Assembly (NCBI GenBank): GCA_002401565.1
Contig: NVTL01000031.1
Coordinates: 1-17,071, forward strand
DNA: 17,071 nt
From: Rhodospirillaceae bacterium
GTDB lineage: Bacteria; Pseudomonadota; Alphaproteobacteria; Rhodospirillales; Magnetovibrionaceae
Direction: 5' to 3'
The position numbers were made by a program, and so were the translations under genes. Under the pieces are notes generated by a model. The model saw nothing but the letters and a program-made list of their open reading frames with translations, was not told the origin of the DNA and ran no database searches. Below, piece after piece: positions 15,319 to 17,071 of the stretch. The number at the start of each line of letters is the position of its first letter. Position 1 is the first letter of the stretch.

Positions 15319-15882
15319 ATGACTTTTGCGTCCAATTCGACCTTTGATGTTGCGTTTTGGTTTTCAGATCAGGCTTTGAATGAAAACGAGTATCTGCAAC
15401 CCCAAAAACTGCACCGCTTGCTGTATTTGTCGCAGGGCTTTTACGCGATTGCTTATGATGGTCAAAAATTGATGCCGGCGGTATTTGTCGCCGAAGAAAT
15501 GGGACCTATTGAACCCACCCTGTTTCAGGCGTTTGCCAATGGCCGCCCCGACATTGAAGTGGAATTGTTTCTGCCGTCGGATGTTGAATTGTTTTTAAGT
15601 TCGATCTGGCGCCGCTTTGGCCATTTAAAGACTGAGCAATTGTCGAAACTCACCACAAAAAATGCAGCTTATGCCTTGGCTTTGCGCAAAGGCCCCGGCA
15701 CGGAAATCCTTTTGGACGCCATGGTGGCGACGTTAAAAGCCGAAACGGAAAAGAAAGCCGCCGATCCGGTGCGCGCACCCCATCCAGACGCGCGCGTTCT
15801 GCGCACGCAACATGGATCAGAGGTCAAGGTGAAGTCATGGGCTCCCGGTGCGGCTCCCGGTGCTGCTCCCGGCCTTAAATGA
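15319..15882 (+). CDS. Panacea domain (DUF4065, SocA-like) protein
   Basis: 187 residues. Residues 8-115 fit the Panacea/DUF4065 fold: FDVAFWFSDQALNENEYLQP, QKLHRLLYLSQGFYAIAYDG, then the EEMGPIEPTLFQAF segment, which corresponds to the conserved GP(V/I)xPxLYxxF core. Known members include Caulobacter SocA, an antitoxin that delivers the toxin SocB to ClpXP, and many antitoxins of diverse toxin-antitoxin pairs; others are stand-alone. Here no small toxin gene is adjacent: the neighbours are two GGDEF genes on the other strand. The C-terminus is a low-complexity tail ending in APGAAPGAAPG, encoded by repeated GCTCCCGGTGC units. The Shine-Dalgarno is weak (AGG, 15305-15307). The domain is cytoplasmic; its role is unknown. 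Confidence 0.8.
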   Translation: MTFASNSTFDVAFWFSDQALNENEYLQPQKLHRLLYLSQGFYAIAYDGQKLMPAVFVAEEMGPIEPTLFQAFANGRPDIEVELFLPSDVELFLSSIWRRFGHLKTEQLSKLTTKNAAYALALRKGPGTEILLDAMVATLKAETEKKAADPVRAPHPDARVLRTQHGSEVKVKSWAPGAAPGAAPGLK

Positions 15883-15893
15883 GCCTTAAATAA
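15872..15893. repeat. 11-bp tandem near-duplication over a stop codon
   Basis: GCCTTAAATGA (15872-15882, containing the Panacea stop) is followed at once by GCCTTAAATAA (15883-15893), identical at 10 of 11 positions. It gives a second in-frame-like stop context and looks like a slippage duplication. No terminator is visible between the two convergent genes here. Confidence 0.85.
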
Positions 15894-15907
15894 CCTTCAG
15901 TTCCCGT

Positions 15908-17071
15908 TTAATATTCTTCTTGATCCAGCCACATATCTTTCTGAAAACGGAGCACTTTGTTGCGGCCGCCTTCTTTGGCTTTATACAGGGCAATATCGGA
16001 ATATTTGACACATTCCCAAAATCCGTCACCATCATCGGGGAACATCGATACACCGATAGACAGGGTCTTTTTCAAGGGCCCCATAGGGGTCTGAAAGGTG
16101 AAGCCTTCTAATTCGGCACGAATGCGTTCGGCCAACAACATGGCGCCTTCTTCGTCGGTGTGGGGCAACAACAAGATGAATTCTTCGCCACCATACCGAA
16201 TGGCCAGATCGGCATCACGCACGGCCTTGGCCAAGATGTCGGACAGGCCTTTGATGACTTCATCGCCCACATCGTGACCATAATCGTCGTTGACCTTTTT
16301 AAAGAAATCAACGTCGCACATCAAAATGCCCATGCTGGCTTTTTGGCGCACAAGCCCGGCCAGCATGCTGTCGATATAGTCTTCCAAGAAACGACGGTTA
16401 TATAGCCCGGTCATAGGATCGCGCATGGCGGTTTCTTTTAACGATTGCATCAATTGACGAGCTTCGATAACCGGTGCCGCTTGGTTCAGATAAATTTGCG
16501 CCATTTGTTCTATACCGGGGCGAGCCTTTGCGCCTTCTTCGGACATCACCAATTGCAAAATACCGCCAATATGCCCAGAAAGCATCATCGGCATGCAAAC
16601 ATGAACCATGTTACCTATGTCCTTGGTATTTCCTGAAAAACGCGGGCAAATGTTGTCGTTTTCGATGCTTGATACGTCGGCCGCGGTGCGTTTGCACCGA
16701 CACGCTTCGGCATTGACCATGATATCTGGGTCACACCACAAATCAGCTGGGTTTTTCAGGCCGCCGACAAAAATCGTCTCGAGGTTCTTTCCATTATCGG
16801 TGACTTCATAAAACGAAAAATTCTTCACTTTAAAGTGATCGGTCACCACACATTTAATGCGGCTATAAATTTCTTCGATGTTGAGGTCATTTTCAACGGT
16901 TTGTTTGAACCGTGTTGCGCCAACCATTTCTTCGACCACGTTGACGGTGTGGGCCAAAAGATTGGTGTCTTTGTCAAAGCTGCGCGTTTGATTGCCAAGG
17001 GATTGAATTTTCGAAGAAATTTTACCCATGCTTTGGTCAAGCGTTTCCAACAACAGGTTTGTGCTGTCGGC
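15908..17071 (-). CDS. GAF-GGDEF diguanylate cyclase, N-terminus outside the window
   Basis: The frame is open to the window edge, so 387 residues are seen and the start is missing. The first visible part is a coiled coil (LETLDQSMGKISSKIQSLG). A GAF-type sensor follows (NLNIEEIYSRIKCVVTDHF ... MVHVCMPMMLSGHIGGILQLV), containing C-R-C-K (Cys codons at 16702-16700 and 16696-16694) and a third Cys in NICPRF (16648-16646). The C-terminal cyclase domain starts at RDPMTGLYNRRFLED and contains CDVDFFKKVNDDYGHDVGD and an active GGEEF (16193-16179), with RDAD five residues upstream as the c-di-GMP inhibitory site. It should synthesise c-di-GMP in response to a ligand or redox change at the GAF domain. 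Upstream domains could include a receiver or membrane sensor; this cannot be told here. Confidence 0.93.
   Translation of the reverse strand, partial: ADSTNLLLETLDQSMGKISSKIQSLGNQTRSFDKDTNLLAHTVNVVEEMVGATRFKQTVENDLNIEEIYSRIKCVVTDHFKVKNFSFYEVTDNGKNLETIFVGGLKNPADLWCDPDIMVNAEACRCKRTAADVSSIENDNICPRFSGNTKDIGNMVHVCMPMMLSGHIGGILQLVMSEEGAKARPGIEQMAQIYLNQAAPVIEARQLMQSLKETAMRDPMTGLYNRRFLEDYIDSMLAGLVRQKASMGILMCDVDFFKKVNDDYGHDVGDEVIKGLSDILAKAVRDADLAIRYGGEEFILLLPHTDEEGAMLLAERIRAELEGFTFQTPMGPLKKTLSIGVSMFPDDGDGFWECVKYSDIALYKAKEGGRNKVLRFQKDMWLDQEEY

Noticed and set aside
15883..15907. A small toxin gene or terminator after the Panacea gene
   Set aside because: Only 25 bases separate the convergent genes, and they contain the tandem repeat but no ORF or hairpin.

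Overview
The window looks like a chromosomal segment of a free-living, chemotactic alphaproteobacterium, most plausibly of the Rhodospirillales or a related marine group. The evidence is the gene order (CDP-alcohol phosphatidyltransferase, AI-2E permease, hdaA, ppk, ppx, rnd, aspS), an alphaproteobacterial-type HdaA and AspRS, and a dense set of chemotaxis and c-di-GMP signalling genes. No insertion sequence, prophage, CRISPR array, tRNA or rRNA was seen.

Region 1 (1-2178, + strand) is a tightly packed operon: the 3' part of a CDP-alcohol phosphatidyltransferase, an AI-2E/PerM-family permease (ATGA overlap), and hdaA (GTG start one base after the preceding stop). Region 2 (2179-2464) is a 286-bp gap. 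Its sequence fits a short minus-strand RNA with two hairpins and C-rich loops, ending in a strong intrinsic terminator. Region 3 (2465-6150) is the polyphosphate pair ppk-ppx, which makes and degrades polyP. It converges on rnd (minus, 6159-7319).

Region 4 (7374-11036) holds a 597-residue soluble histidine-kinase-like protein with an unassigned N-terminal half, then aspS. aspS carries the His signature of a non-discriminating AspRS and is followed by a clear terminator. Region 5 (11194-13597) is a split aerotaxis-like pair: an Aer-type PAS protein that keeps nearly all the known FAD-contact positions, then a membrane chemoreceptor.

Region 6 (13598-17071) contains, on the minus strand, a hypothetical protein and a GGDEF diguanylate cyclase; on the plus strand, a Panacea/DUF4065 (SocA-like) protein with no toxin beside it; and, on the minus strand, a GAF-GGDEF cyclase cut by the window edge. 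The leader between the first cyclase and the hypothetical gene combines an intrinsic terminator with a sequence nearly identical to the 3' half of the glycine riboswitch. The conserved AAAAGGA of that sequence is also the Shine-Dalgarno of the hypothetical gene.

The two most unusual signals are both non-coding: the two-hairpin C-loop RNA candidate at 2192-2302 and the glycine-riboswitch-like leader at 14128-14216.
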